A stretch of DNA of 64,000 bases from Verrucomicrobium sp. GAS474 (GTDB taxonomy: Bacteria; Verrucomicrobiota; Verrucomicrobiia; Methylacidiphilales; GAS474): positions 3,038,001-3,102,000 of the forward strand of contig NZ_LT629781.1 in assembly GCF_900105685.1 (NCBI RefSeq), given 5' to 3'. Below, piece after piece: positions 32,283 to 41,563 of this stretch (the stretch's first letter is position 1; each line of letters opens with the position of its first letter). The notes beneath the pieces are model-generated. The model did not search any database and was not told where the DNA came from. It saw only the letters and a list, made by a program, of their open reading frames with translations. The translations under genes and the position numbers were made by a program.

Positions 32283-33959
32283 CTAGGTATACTTCAGGAC
32301 CTCTTCGATTGTGGTTTCCCCATCAAAGATGTTGCGCAACCCGTCGGAACGGAGCGTCACCATGCCCAATTCGATCGCCTTCTGCCGGATGACGACGGAC
32401 GGGGCCCGTTGATTGATGAGATCGCGAATCGGCTCGCTGATGTCCAGGAGCTCGTAAATACCTTTGCGTCCCTTATACCCGGTTTGATTGCATTGATCGC
32501 ACCCGGCCCCGTAATAGAAATTCTTGTCCCCGACCTCGTGCGCCGAGAGCCCGAACTGCGCGAGGACAGTCTCGGAAGGCTCGTAGGGCGTCCGGCAATT
32601 CTTGCAGATCTTCCGGACGAGCCGCTGCGCCAGCACCCCTTCGAGGGCCGAGGCGATGAGGAAGGGCTCCACGCCCATGTCGATGAGACGGGTGACGGCG
32701 CCCGGGGCGTCGTTCGTGTGGAGCGTCGTCAGCACCAAGTGACCCGTGAGGGAGGCCTGGATCGCGATCTGGGCCGTCTCGAGGTCGCGGGTTTCACCGA
32801 CCATGATCTTGTCGGGGTCCTGGCGGAGGAAGGCGCGGAGGACGCGGGCGAAGTTGAGGCCGATCCCCTCGTTGGCCGGAACCTGCATGACCCCTTCCAT
32901 CTCGTATTCGACGGGATCCTCGACCGTCAGGATCTTCGTCTCGATGCTGTTGATGCGGCGGAGGCAGGAATAGAGCGTCGTCGTCTTGCCCGAGCCGGTG
33001 GGGCCGGTGACGATGAAGATGCCGTTCGGCTTCTCGATCGCCTCGCAGATGTAGGTGTAGATGTAGGGCGGCAGGTTCAGCGCCTCGAGGTCGAGGTTCA
33101 CCGCGGAGCGGTCGAGGACGCGGAGCACGACGCTCTCGCCGAACTGGGTCGGGAGGCAGGAGACGCGGAGGTCGACCGGCTTCCCGCCGATCACCGACTG
33201 GATGCGGCCGTCCTGCGGGACGCGGCGCTCGGCGATGTTCAGGTTCGCCATGACCTTGATGCGGGAGGTGATCGGGATGGCGAGGCTCTTCGGCGGCGGC
33301 GACATCTCGTAGAGGGCGCCGTCGACGCGGTAGCGGATCTTGAAGTCGTACTCGAAGGGCTCGAAATGGATGTCGCTCGCCCGCGCCTTGATGGCCTGCG
33401 CCAGGACGGTGTTGACGAACTTGATGATCGGCCCGGCGGCCGCTCCTTCGAGGGCGAGCTTCTCGCCGTTCCCCTCGCCCGGGAGGTCGACGCCGGAGAG
33501 CTCCGAGAGGAGGTCGTCGAGCTCGGCGTTCTGCGCGCCGTAGTATTGGTCGATCTTTTCCTGGACCTCGGCGATCGGGGCGACGAGGACCTGCATCTCC
33601 CCGCCGACGGCGAAGCGGAGGTTCTCGACGATCTGGGAGTCGATCGGGTTGACGAGGGCGACGTAGAGGACGCCCTCCCCGTAGTAGACGGGGAGCGCGC
33701 CGTGGAGGCGGGCGGCCTGGGGGGTGATCCGCTCCAGGAGGTCGGGGGTGAACTGGCACGCGGCGAGGTCGACGACCGAGGTGCCGAGGTCGGAGGCGAT
33801 GATGTTGTACTGGTCGGCCTTCGAGAGGATGCCGAGGTCCTCGACGACATCGAGGACTTCCTTCCCGTGGGTCTGTTGCTCGTCGAGGACCATCTGCTTC
33901 TGGGTCTCATCGACGTAGCCGTGATGCTCCAGGAGGGAAACGTAGCTGAGCGGATCCAT
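32283..33959 (-). CDS. PilB/GspE-type assembly ATPase, copy 1
   Basis: The 558-residue protein has an N-terminal T2SSE_N-like region (~60-150, LPVYYGEGVLYVALVNPID). The ATPase follows with Walker A GPTGSGKTTTLYS, Asp box VEDPVEYEMEG, Walker B IMVGETRDLETAQIA and a His box around LTTLHTNDAPGA. A four-Cys zinc site is formed by CKNC and GCDQCNQTG. It powers pilus or pseudopilus assembly at the inner membrane. It starts one base after the stop of the second ATPase gene, so the two are co-transcribed. Confidence 0.94.
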   Translation of the reverse strand: MDPLSYVSLLEHHGYVDETQKQMVLDEQQTHGKEVLDVVEDLGILSKADQYNIIASDLGTSVVDLAACQFTPDLLERITPQAARLHGALPVYYGEGVLYVALVNPIDSQIVENLRFAVGGEMQVLVAPIAEVQEKIDQYYGAQNAELDDLLSELSGVDLPGEGNGEKLALEGAAAGPIIKFVNTVLAQAIKARASDIHFEPFEYDFKIRYRVDGALYEMSPPPKSLAIPITSRIKVMANLNIAERRVPQDGRIQSVIGGKPVDLRVSCLPTQFGESVVLRVLDRSAVNLDLEALNLPPYIYTYICEAIEKPNGIFIVTGPTGSGKTTTLYSCLRRINSIETKILTVEDPVEYEMEGVMQVPANEGIGLNFARVLRAFLRQDPDKIMVGETRDLETAQIAIQASLTGHLVLTTLHTNDAPGAVTRLIDMGVEPFLIASALEGVLAQRLVRKICKNCRTPYEPSETVLAQFGLSAHEVGDKNFYYGAGCDQCNQTGYKGRKGIYELLDISEPIRDLINQRAPSVVIRQKAIELGMVTLRSDGLRNIFDGETTIEEVLKYT

Positions 33960-33960
33960 C

Positions 33961-35622
33961 TTACTTGTCCCCCATCGTGGTGGTGATGACCTCGTCGGGG
34001 GTCGTCATGCCGACGAGGACCTTGCGGATGCCGTCCTCGCGCATCGTCCGCATGCCCAGGGCGCGCGCGCGGGCGCGGAGGATGCCGGGGGGCTGGCGGT
34101 CGTTGATCATGCTGCGGATCTCGTCGTCGATCTGGAAGATCTCGAAGATGCCGCACCGGCCCTTGAAGCCGGTGCCGCGGCAGTTGTCGCAGCCCGCGCC
34201 GCGGGAGAAGGAGGCCGATTCGATCTGGCTGGGGGTGAGGTTCAGCGCCCGGACCTCGGCCTCGGTCGGCGGATGGGGGACCTTGCACTTGGAGCAGATC
34301 TTCCGGACGAGGCGCTGGGCGAGGACGCCGCGCAGGGAGGAGGCGACGAGGAAGGGCTTGATCCCGATGTCGATCAGACGGCTGACGGCGCTCGGCGCGT
34401 CGTTCGTGTGGAGCGTGCTGAAGACGAGGTGGCCGGTGAGCGACGCGTTGATGGCGATGCCCGCGGTCTCGGCGTCGCGGATTTCACCGACCATGACGAT
34501 GTTCGGGGCCTGGCGGAGCATCGCGCGGAGGGCGGCGGAGAAGGTCATCCCGACGTCCTCGTTGACGGGGACCTGGTTGATGCCGGAGAGCTGGTATTCG
34601 ACCGGGTCCTCGACGGTGATGATCTTCCGGTCGGGCTTGTTCAGGAAGTTGAGGCAGCCGTAGAGCGTCGTCGTCTTGCCGGAACCGGTCGGGCCGGTGA
34701 CGAGGACGATGCCGTCGGAGACGCCGAGGAGGCGCTCCATGACGGTCTGGTCGTCGCTGAGGAAGCCGAGTTCGGGCAGGCCGAGGCTGAGGCTCGACTT
34801 GTCGAGAATACGCATGACGACCCCCTCCCCGTGGACGGTGGGGACGGTCGAGACGCGGAGGTCGACCTGCTTGCCGTTCTGCTGGATGATCTGGATGCGC
34901 CCGTCCTGGGGGAGCCGCTTCTCGGCAATGCTCATCTTCGACATGATCTTCAGGCGGCTGATGATCGAGCCCTGGAGCTTCTTCGGGGCATCGGGCATTT
35001 CCTGGAGGACGCCGTCGATCCGGTAGCGGACGCGGAACCGTTTTTCGAGGGGCTCGAGGTGGATGTCGCTCGCCCGGAGGGAGCAGGCACCGATGATGAG
35101 GTCGTTCACCATCCGGATGATCGGGGCGTCGCCGTCGCTGGCGGCACCCTCGACCGGCGCGCCGCCTTCGCCGCCGGGCCGGGCGACGGGGGCGTCGCCG
35201 TAATACTCGCGGATCGCCGCGTCGATCTGGGACTTCGGGACGGCGACGCTGGTGATTTCGATCCCCAGCTTTTGCTGGAGGGCGTCGACCGAATCGTAGT
35301 CGTAGGGATCGCTCGTCCCGAGGCGGAGGACGGTGCCGTCAAAGGAGATCGGGACGACGCCGTAGCGAGCCGCTTCGGCGCGAGGCAACAGGGAAATCGC
35401 CTTCGGGGAGACCGAATTGATCTCTTCCTGGAATTCGAGGCCGGCGTCGTTGGCCATCGCCTGGACGACGCTCCCCTCGTTGATTTTGCCCGATTGAATC
35501 AGGTAATCGACCGCTCCCTTGCCTTTGCCCCCGGAGGAGCCTTTCGCCTCATCGGCGTCGAAGGAGGAAATCACCCCCTCGCGGATCAGAAGTTCGAGAA
35601 TGTAATCGTCTTTGGGAAGCAC
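33961..35622 (-). CDS. PilB/GspE-type assembly ATPase, copy 2
   Basis: The 553-residue paralogue of the next gene carries GPTGSGKTTTLYG, VEDPVEYQLSG, IVMVGEIRDAETAGIA, FSTLHTNDAPSA and the zinc Cys pairs CSKC and GCDNCRGTG. Its N-terminus (MLPKDDYILELLIREG) has an extra helical segment followed by the T2SSE_N-like region. All catalytic motifs are intact in both copies. It is the first gene of the minus-strand unit ATPase 2 - ATPase 1 - pilC - anchor - L,D-transpeptidase. Confidence 0.94.
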   Translation of the reverse strand: MLPKDDYILELLIREGVISSFDADEAKGSSGGKGKGAVDYLIQSGKINEGSVVQAMANDAGLEFQEEINSVSPKAISLLPRAEAARYGVVPISFDGTVLRLGTSDPYDYDSVDALQQKLGIEITSVAVPKSQIDAAIREYYGDAPVARPGGEGGAPVEGAASDGDAPIIRMVNDLIIGACSLRASDIHLEPLEKRFRVRYRIDGVLQEMPDAPKKLQGSIISRLKIMSKMSIAEKRLPQDGRIQIIQQNGKQVDLRVSTVPTVHGEGVVMRILDKSSLSLGLPELGFLSDDQTVMERLLGVSDGIVLVTGPTGSGKTTTLYGCLNFLNKPDRKIITVEDPVEYQLSGINQVPVNEDVGMTFSAALRAMLRQAPNIVMVGEIRDAETAGIAINASLTGHLVFSTLHTNDAPSAVSRLIDIGIKPFLVASSLRGVLAQRLVRKICSKCKVPHPPTEAEVRALNLTPSQIESASFSRGAGCDNCRGTGFKGRCGIFEIFQIDDEIRSMINDRQPPGILRARARALGMRTMREDGIRKVLVGMTTPDEVITTTMGDK

Positions 35623-35909
35623 AGCGGTTGAGCGATGGGAGAAGTCGTGAAAGTCGTAAAACGAGTCTACTTAGTTACCTAAAAATAGCAATCATGCCAA
35701 GCGATTACTTAAAACCGTTAAAAAGTCGGCCAAAAGTGACGGAGCCGTTCCAAGGAGTTCTTTTTTAGCATGCCTCCTTTTCCCTCTTCCAACCTAAATC
35801 GATCTTTTCTTGTAGGATAAACGAGGACAGTGCTTTACCCCAAAACAGGACAGAAAAGAGCACACCATTATGGCAGGCTGGGCAGAACCGAAAAAACGGA
35901 CGCCGCCGC
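35623..35909. other. Divergent intergenic region
   Basis: The 287 bases between the pilus ATPase and the PAS kinase should hold both promoters. AT-rich patches lie at 35675-35715 and 35790-35820. A short open frame beginning ATG 35870 overlaps the kinase in another frame and is not credible. No clear promoter pair or operator was identified. Confidence 0.4.
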
Positions 35910-37553
35910 ATGCCCTCCCCCTCGCTCCCCCCTTCGTCCGCCGTCGGTACCGGCACGGTCTTGCGCGAGGATCGTCCCGAAGATCAGTTGATCGCCGTCC
36001 TCGGGGAACTCCGGGACATCCAGGCGGCCCTCGACGAGCACTCGATCGTCGCCATCACCGACGCCACCGGAAAGATCACGAGGGTTAACGACCGGTTCTG
36101 CGCCCTTTCCAAATACTCCCGCGAGGAACTCATCGGCCAGGACCACCGGATCATCAATTCCGGGCATCATCCGAAGTCGTTCTTCACCGACCTCTGGAAG
36201 ACCATCGCCCGGGGCCATATCTGGCACGGCGAGGTCCTGAACCGGGCCAAGGACGGGAGCCTCTATTGGGTCGACACCACGATCTTCCCCCGCCTCAACG
36301 CCGAGGGAAAGCCGACCCAGTACGTCGCCATCCGCACCGACATCACCCAGCGGAAGGCGAACGAAGGCCAGCTCATCTCGGTCCTCGGGGAGCTCCGGGA
36401 CATCCAGGCGGCCCTCGACGAGCACTCGATCGTCGCCGTCACCGACGCCACGGGGAAGATCACGAAGGTCAACGACCAGTTCTGCGCCCTTTCCAAATAC
36501 TCCCGCGAGGAGCTCATCGGCCAGGACCACCGGATCATCAATTCGGGACATCATCCGAAGTCGTTCTTCACCGACCTCTGGAAGACCATCGCCCGGGGGA
36601 AGGTCTGGCGCGGCGAAGTGCTGAACCGGGCCAAGGACGGCAGCCTCTATTGGGTCGACACCACCGTCTTCCCCCGCATGAACGAGGCGGGGAAGCCGAC
36701 CCAGTACGTCGCCATCCGCACCGACATCACCGAGCGGAAGGCGAACGAGAAAAAGCTGATCCAGGTCGCCCAGGATCTGACCGACCGGAACAAGGAGCTG
36801 GAGATGATCGTCTACACGATCTCCCACGACCTCCGCTCCCCCCTTGTCAACATCCAGGGCTTCGGCAAGCAGCTGGAACGGTCGTGCGATACCATCCGGC
36901 AGAGCATCTACGCCGCCCGGGACGGGCAGATCCCGGCCGAGGTCGTCCAGCGTTCCGCCGAGAGCGTCATCCCCCAGGCCCTCCATTTCATCAACGCCAG
37001 CGCCAACAAGATCGACATCCTCCTCTCCGGCATCCTCCGCTATTCCCGCCTGGGCCGGGCGACGATCCAGGTCGAGCCCCTCGACATGAACGTGATGGTC
37101 GCCGAGATCGTCGCGGCGATGAAGTTCCAGGTCGACGAGATGGGGGCCCGGATCGACCTCATCACCCTCCCCCCCTGCCTCGGGGACCGGCCCCATACCG
37201 GGCAGGTGATCGCGAACCTCATCGACAACGCCCTGAAATACCGCTCCCCCGACCGCCCCATGCGGATCGTCGTCGGGGGGAAGAGGGAGGAGGAGGAAGG
37301 CCGGGTGCTCTACTGGATCTCCGACAACGGCATCGGCATCGCGCCCGAGCACCAGGCGAAGGTCTTCGAGATCTTCCACCGCCTCAACCCCGAGAGCGTC
37401 GGCGGCGAGGGCCTCGGCCTGACCATCGCCCAGCGGATGCTCGAGCGGCAGGACGGCAAGATCTGGGTCGAAAGCGCCGTCGCCCAGGGGACGACCTTCT
37501 ACATCTCGCTCCCCGCGGTGCCCGTCGAAAAACCGGAACCCTCCGTCGCATGA
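35910..37553 (+). CDS. PAS-PAS sensor histidine kinase, soluble
   Basis: The 547-residue protein has two PAS domains at residues 27-154 and 155-282 that are almost identical. A HisKA domain follows with the His at ~306 in YTISHDLRSPLVN, then HATPase with LIDNALKYRSP, DNGIGIAPEHQ and GEGLGLTIAQRM. No membrane segment is present, so it senses a cytoplasmic cue. The ATGA overlap with the next gene, a single receiver, makes that its probable partner. The DNA duplication is described separately. Confidence 0.93.
   Translation: MPSPSLPPSSAVGTGTVLREDRPEDQLIAVLGELRDIQAALDEHSIVAITDATGKITRVNDRFCALSKYSREELIGQDHRIINSGHHPKSFFTDLWKTIARGHIWHGEVLNRAKDGSLYWVDTTIFPRLNAEGKPTQYVAIRTDITQRKANEGQLISVLGELRDIQAALDEHSIVAVTDATGKITKVNDQFCALSKYSREELIGQDHRIINSGHHPKSFFTDLWKTIARGKVWRGEVLNRAKDGSLYWVDTTVFPRMNEAGKPTQYVAIRTDITERKANEKKLIQVAQDLTDRNKELEMIVYTISHDLRSPLVNIQGFGKQLERSCDTIRQSIYAARDGQIPAEVVQRSAESVIPQALHFINASANKIDILLSGILRYSRLGRATIQVEPLDMNVMVAEIVAAMKFQVDEMGARIDLITLPPCLGDRPHTGQVIANLIDNALKYRSPDRPMRIVVGGKREEEEGRVLYWISDNGIGIAPEHQAKVFEIFHRLNPESVGGEGLGLTIAQRMLERQDGKIWVESAVAQGTTFYISLPAVPVEKPEPSVA
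35988..36371 (+). repeat. Tandem PAS duplication, unit 1 (384 bp)
   Basis: This unit encodes kinase residues 27-154. It is followed directly by a second 384-bp unit in the same frame with about 14 amino-acid differences out of 128 and long identical DNA runs, such as the stretch around 36090-36200. Confidence 0.9.
36372..36755 (+). repeat. Tandem PAS duplication, unit 2 (384 bp)
   Basis: The second copy of the PAS unit encodes kinase residues 155-282. The differences from unit 1 cluster at a few positions (for example GHIWH versus GKVWR), which suggests a recent duplication or ongoing gene conversion. Confidence 0.9.
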
Positions 37554-38011
37554 GCCCCGCCCATTCCACCCCCCTCCCCGTCATCCTCATCGTCGAGGAC
37601 GACGACGGCCACGCCATCCTGATCCGGCAGAACCTGGAGGAATCGGGCCTCGCCAATCCGATGCTCCACCTGCGCAACGGCCAGGAAGCCCTCGATTTCC
37701 TCTATCGCCGCCATGCCGATCCCCGGGCGAACCGCGATCCCGACAAGAGCTATCTCCTCCTCCTCGACATCCGGATGCCGAAGATCGACGGGATCGAGGT
37801 GTTGCGCCAGGTGAAGGGCGATCCCGAGCTCCGCAGCCTCCCCGTCATCATGCTGACCACGACCGACGACTCCCGGGAGGTGGAGAAGTGCTACGGCCTC
37901 GGCTGCAGCGCCTACCTCCGCAAGCCGCTGAACTACGAGAAATTCATCGCCGCGATCCGCTGCCTCGGCCTCTTCATCGGAGTGATCCAAATCCCCTCGC
38001 CCCAACCCTGA
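37550..38011 (+). CDS. Single-domain response regulator (Rcp1/CheY-like)
   Basis: ATG 37550 overlaps the stop of the kinase gene as ATGA. The 153-residue receiver has IVEDDDGHAILIRQNLEESG, phospho-acceptor in LLLDIRMPKIDG, TTTDDSRE and the Lys in YLRKPLNYEKF. The long loop before the acceptor (RRHADPRANRDPDKSY) is typical of Rcp1-like receivers that partner PAS/phytochrome-type kinases. There is no output domain, so it probably passes phosphate on or acts by protein contact. Confidence 0.93.
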   Translation: MSPAHSTPLPVILIVEDDDGHAILIRQNLEESGLANPMLHLRNGQEALDFLYRRHADPRANRDPDKSYLLLLDIRMPKIDGIEVLRQVKGDPELRSLPVIMLTTTDDSREVEKCYGLGCSAYLRKPLNYEKFIAAIRCLGLFIGVIQIPSPQP

Positions 38012-38016
38012 CCGAC

Positions 38017-40161
38017 ATGATCCCCACGACCTCCATCCTTTCGACGATCGCCCCCGGCGCGCCGTCCCCCACCCGGATCGACCGCGCCCGCGTCATCCTC
38101 ACCGTCGACGACGAGCCGGGCTTCCGCCTCCTCGTCTCCGACACCCTGCGCGAGGGCGGCTACAAGGTCTTCACCGCCGCCTCGGGCAACGAGGCCCTCG
38201 CTTGGCTCAAGGAGAACGAGGCCGACCTCATCCTCCTCGACATGGGCCTCCCCGACATCGACGGCGCCGAGGTCACCCGCCGCCTCCGCGCCGAGGCGCG
38301 GCAGACCCCCTTCATCGTCGTCTCGGGCTGCGAGGACGGGAAGAAGATCGTCGAGATGATGCGCCAGGGCGCGCAGGACTACCTCATCAAGAACGGGACC
38401 CTGATCGACCTCCTCCCCCGCGTCGTCGCCCGGACCTTCGTCACCCTCGACCGCCAGCGCGACCTCGCCGAGGCACAGCGCCGCATCCGCGAGAGCGAGG
38501 CCCGCCTCAACTCGGCCCTCACCGCCACCCAGGACGGCATCTGGGAATGGAACATCGCCGACGACACCCTCTACGTCTCCCCCCGCTGGAAGGAGATCTT
38601 CGGCTACCTGCCCGACGAGGTCAGCACCCGCGCCCAGTGGGAGGCCCGGATCCATCCCGAGGATCGCAGCCGCTTTTTCGACCACCTCCACGAGTGCCTC
38701 GCCTCCAGCCGCAACCGCATCCGCATCGAATACCGCCTCCGGGACCGGGAAGGCCACCACCGCTGGGTCCTCTCCCACGGCCTGATCGAGCGCGACGCCT
38801 CGGGGAAGGCCCTCCGCATCGTCGGGGCCTCCTCCGACCAGACGGAGCGGCTCGAGATGGAAATGCAGCTCCGGCAGATGCAGAAGATGGAGGCGATCGG
38901 CAAGCTCGCCGGAGGCGTCGCCCACGACTTCAACAACATCCTGGCCACCATCCAGGGCCATCTGTGGATCCTCGAAAAGGGAGATTCCGACGAACATGCC
39001 GACTCCCTCAACGAGATCTCCCTCGCCACCCAGCGGGCCGCCAGCCTCACCCGACAGCTCCTCCTCTTCAGCCGGAAGCAGGTCATGCAGCGCCGGGACC
39101 TCGACCTCAACGTCCTGATCGCCGACATGGGGAAGATGCTCGCCCGCAGCCTGGGCGAGGATGTCCGCCTCCTCCTCGCCCTCTCCCCCGAACCGGCCTT
39201 CCTCCACGCCGATTCGGGGATGATCGAGCAGATCCTCCTGAACCTGGCGATCAACTCCCGGGACGCCATGCCGGACGGGGGAAAGATCACCTTCTCCACC
39301 CGGCAGGTCACCTTCGGTCCCGACAGCGCCTCCGAGGGGCCCGACCGGACTCCCGGTTCCTACATCTGCCTCGAAGCGGTCGACACCGGTTGCGGCATGT
39401 CCGAGGAGGTCTGCTCCCGGGTCTTCGAGCCGTTCTTCACGACGAAGGAAATGGGCAAGGGGACCGGCCTCGGGCTGGCGACGGTCCACGGGATCGTGAA
39501 GCAGCACCACGGCTGGATCGAGGTCTCCAGCATCGTGGGCGAAGGGACGACCTTCCGCATCTATTTCCCCCTCTGCCGGGAGGCCGCCCGTCCGCTCGTC
39601 GGGCTGGAGGGAGGAGCGAAGCACGAGGCGGGAGGACGCGAGACGATCTTCCTCGTCGAGGACGATGTGGCCGTCCGTGCCCCGCTGCGGGCCTTCCTGA
39701 GCCACCTCGGCTACCAGATCGTCGAGGCGGGATCGGGGGCGGAGGCGATCTCCCTCTACGACAGCATGCATCCCCGAATCGACCTCCTCCTCACCGACAT
39801 GATCATGCCCGGGGGGATCAACGGGAAGGATCTGGCCGGACTCATGACCGCCCGCATCCCCGGCCTGAAGACGATCTTCACCAGCGGCTACGACATGGAC
39901 CTGCTGACCCCGGAAATGGCGCTGAAGGAGGGCTTCAACTTCCTCCAGAAGCCGGTCCCTCCCCGCCTCATGGCGGCGACGATCCGCAAGCTCCTCGACC
40001 TCGCCCCCGCTGCGGGAGGCCCGCAGGCGGCGAGGGAGGGCCGGCGGGAGGAACCGGCCCCCGCGATGGCTACGGCAGCTCCGACAGCTTCCTTACGAGA
40101 ATCTCGTCAATCACCTTCGGGTTGGCCTGTCCCTTTGTCGCCTTCATTACGTACCCCTTGA
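38017..40161 (+). CDS. Hybrid kinase: REC-PAS-HisKA-HATPase-REC
   Basis: ATG 38017 gives 714 residues. The first receiver (TVDDEPGFRLLVSD, LILLDMGLPDIDG) is followed by a PAS domain with PAC end (~165-290), then HisKA with His at ~303 in GGVAHDFNNILAT, HATPase with NLAINSRDAMPDGG, DTGCGMS and GTGLGLATVHGI, and a C-terminal receiver (LVEDDVAVRAPLRAF, LLLTDMIMPGG). It starts 5 bases after the receiver gene, so all three form one unit. The tail after ~685 is low-complexity and overlaps convergent gatB by 92 bases. Confidence 0.92.
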   Translation: MIPTTSILSTIAPGAPSPTRIDRARVILTVDDEPGFRLLVSDTLREGGYKVFTAASGNEALAWLKENEADLILLDMGLPDIDGAEVTRRLRAEARQTPFIVVSGCEDGKKIVEMMRQGAQDYLIKNGTLIDLLPRVVARTFVTLDRQRDLAEAQRRIRESEARLNSALTATQDGIWEWNIADDTLYVSPRWKEIFGYLPDEVSTRAQWEARIHPEDRSRFFDHLHECLASSRNRIRIEYRLRDREGHHRWVLSHGLIERDASGKALRIVGASSDQTERLEMEMQLRQMQKMEAIGKLAGGVAHDFNNILATIQGHLWILEKGDSDEHADSLNEISLATQRAASLTRQLLLFSRKQVMQRRDLDLNVLIADMGKMLARSLGEDVRLLLALSPEPAFLHADSGMIEQILLNLAINSRDAMPDGGKITFSTRQVTFGPDSASEGPDRTPGSYICLEAVDTGCGMSEEVCSRVFEPFFTTKEMGKGTGLGLATVHGIVKQHHGWIEVSSIVGEGTTFRIYFPLCREAARPLVGLEGGAKHEAGGRETIFLVEDDVAVRAPLRAFLSHLGYQIVEAGSGAEAISLYDSMHPRIDLLLTDMIMPGGINGKDLAGLMTARIPGLKTIFTSGYDMDLLTPEMALKEGFNFLQKPVPPRLMAATIRKLLDLAPAAGGPQAAREGRREEPAPAMATAAPTASLRESRQSPSGWPVPLSPSLRTP

Positions 40162-41542
40162 GGGCGTTGACGGCGGTGAGCTTGCCGCTCTTGTAGTCGG
40201 CGACGCCGCGGGGATTCCCGGCGATCGCCTCGTCGCAGAATTTCTCGAGCGCGCCGGTGTCGCTCACCTGCTCGAAGCCCTTCTCGGTCACGATGACCGC
40301 GGGGGCCTTCTTCTCCGCGAGCATGAAGCCGAAGACCTCCTTCGCCTGCCGGTTGTTGATCTTGCCGTCCTCGAAGAGGTTCGCCAGCTCGGCGAAGTAC
40401 TCGGCGGGGACGGGGATTTCGTCCTCGGCGTTCGCGACGGCGAGGTACTCGTTGATCAGGTAGTTGGCGACGACGCCCTTGCCCTTTTCACTCTTCGCCA
40501 GCCCGGCGGCCTTCTCGTAGAAGAGGCTGAGGGTGACCTCGGCGGCGAGGACGCTGGCGTGGTAGTCGGAGAGGCCGTAGGTCGTGGCCAGGCGGGCCTT
40601 CTTCGCCTCGGGCAGCTCGGGCATCGCGGCCTGGGCCGTGGCGAGGAGGCTCGGGGAGCCGATGTCGGTGCGGAGCGGGAGGATATCGGGATCGGGGAAG
40701 TAGCGGTAGTCGTGGGCCTGCTCCTTCGAGCGCATCGGCGTGGTCTGCCCCTTCGGGTCGTCCCAGCGGCGGGTTTCCTGCTTCTGGGGGACGCCGGTCT
40801 TCGCGTTCTCGATCTGGCGCTCGATCTCGTAGATGAGGGCCCGGCGGACGGCGCTGATCGAATTGACGTTCTTCACCTCGACCTTCGTGCCGAATTCCTT
40901 CTGGCCGACGGGGCGGACCGAGACGTTGACGTCGCAGCGGAGCTGGCCCTTCTCCATGTCGGCGTCGCTGACGCCGCCGTAGATCAGGATCTGCTTCAGG
41001 GCGGTGAGATAGGCGAAGGCCTCCTCGGGAGTGCGGAGGTCGGCCTCGCTCACGATCTCCATGAGGGGGGTCCCGGCGCGGTTGAAGTCGACACCGCTCT
41101 GCGTCTCGTAGTGGGCCGACTTCGCGACGTCCTCTTCCAGGTGGATGCGGGTGAGGTTGATCACCTTCCCGGCGAGGGCCTGGGGCTCCTTCTGCACGTC
41201 CTTCGGGAAGGCGAGCGTGTTCAGCCGCACCCCGCCGCCGAGGCAGAGGGGCTCGTCGTACTGTGAGATCTGGTAGTTCTTCGGCATGTCGGCGTAGAAG
41301 TAATTCTTCCGGTCGAACTTGCAGCGCGGGGCGATGTTGCACCCGAGCATGAGGCCGGTGAGGATCGTCTTCTCGACGGCGGTCTGGTTCGGCACCGGCA
41401 GCGCGCCGGGGAGGCCGAGGCAGACGGGGCAGAGATGGGTGTTTTGCGCGGCCCCGTACTCATTCTTGCACCCGCAGAACATCTTGGTCTGCGTGTTGAG
41501 CTGGACGTGGACTTCAAGTCCGATGACGGCTTCGTATTCCAT
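40070..41542 (-). CDS. gatB: Aspartyl/glutamyl-tRNA amidotransferase subunit B
   Basis: The 490-residue protein begins with EAVIGLEVHVQLNTQTKMFC, then has PVCLGLPGALPVPN, CKFDRKNYFYADMPKNYQIS and the C-terminal tail domain ending VIDEILVRKLSELP. Cys residues of the zinc site are visible near CGCKNEYG. GatB binds the misacylated Glu-tRNA-Gln or Asp-tRNA-Asn and activates it for amidation. It lies directly after gatA in the order gatC-gatA-gatB. Confidence 0.97.
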   Translation of the reverse strand: MEYEAVIGLEVHVQLNTQTKMFCGCKNEYGAAQNTHLCPVCLGLPGALPVPNQTAVEKTILTGLMLGCNIAPRCKFDRKNYFYADMPKNYQISQYDEPLCLGGGVRLNTLAFPKDVQKEPQALAGKVINLTRIHLEEDVAKSAHYETQSGVDFNRAGTPLMEIVSEADLRTPEEAFAYLTALKQILIYGGVSDADMEKGQLRCDVNVSVRPVGQKEFGTKVEVKNVNSISAVRRALIYEIERQIENAKTGVPQKQETRRWDDPKGQTTPMRSKEQAHDYRYFPDPDILPLRTDIGSPSLLATAQAAMPELPEAKKARLATTYGLSDYHASVLAAEVTLSLFYEKAAGLAKSEKGKGVVANYLINEYLAVANAEDEIPVPAEYFAELANLFEDGKINNRQAKEVFGFMLAEKKAPAVIVTEKGFEQVSDTGALEKFCDEAIAGNPRGVADYKSGKLTAVNALKGYVMKATKGQANPKVIDEILVRKLSELP

Positions 41543-41563
41543 GGAAAGTTCCCGGTTCGAGAA

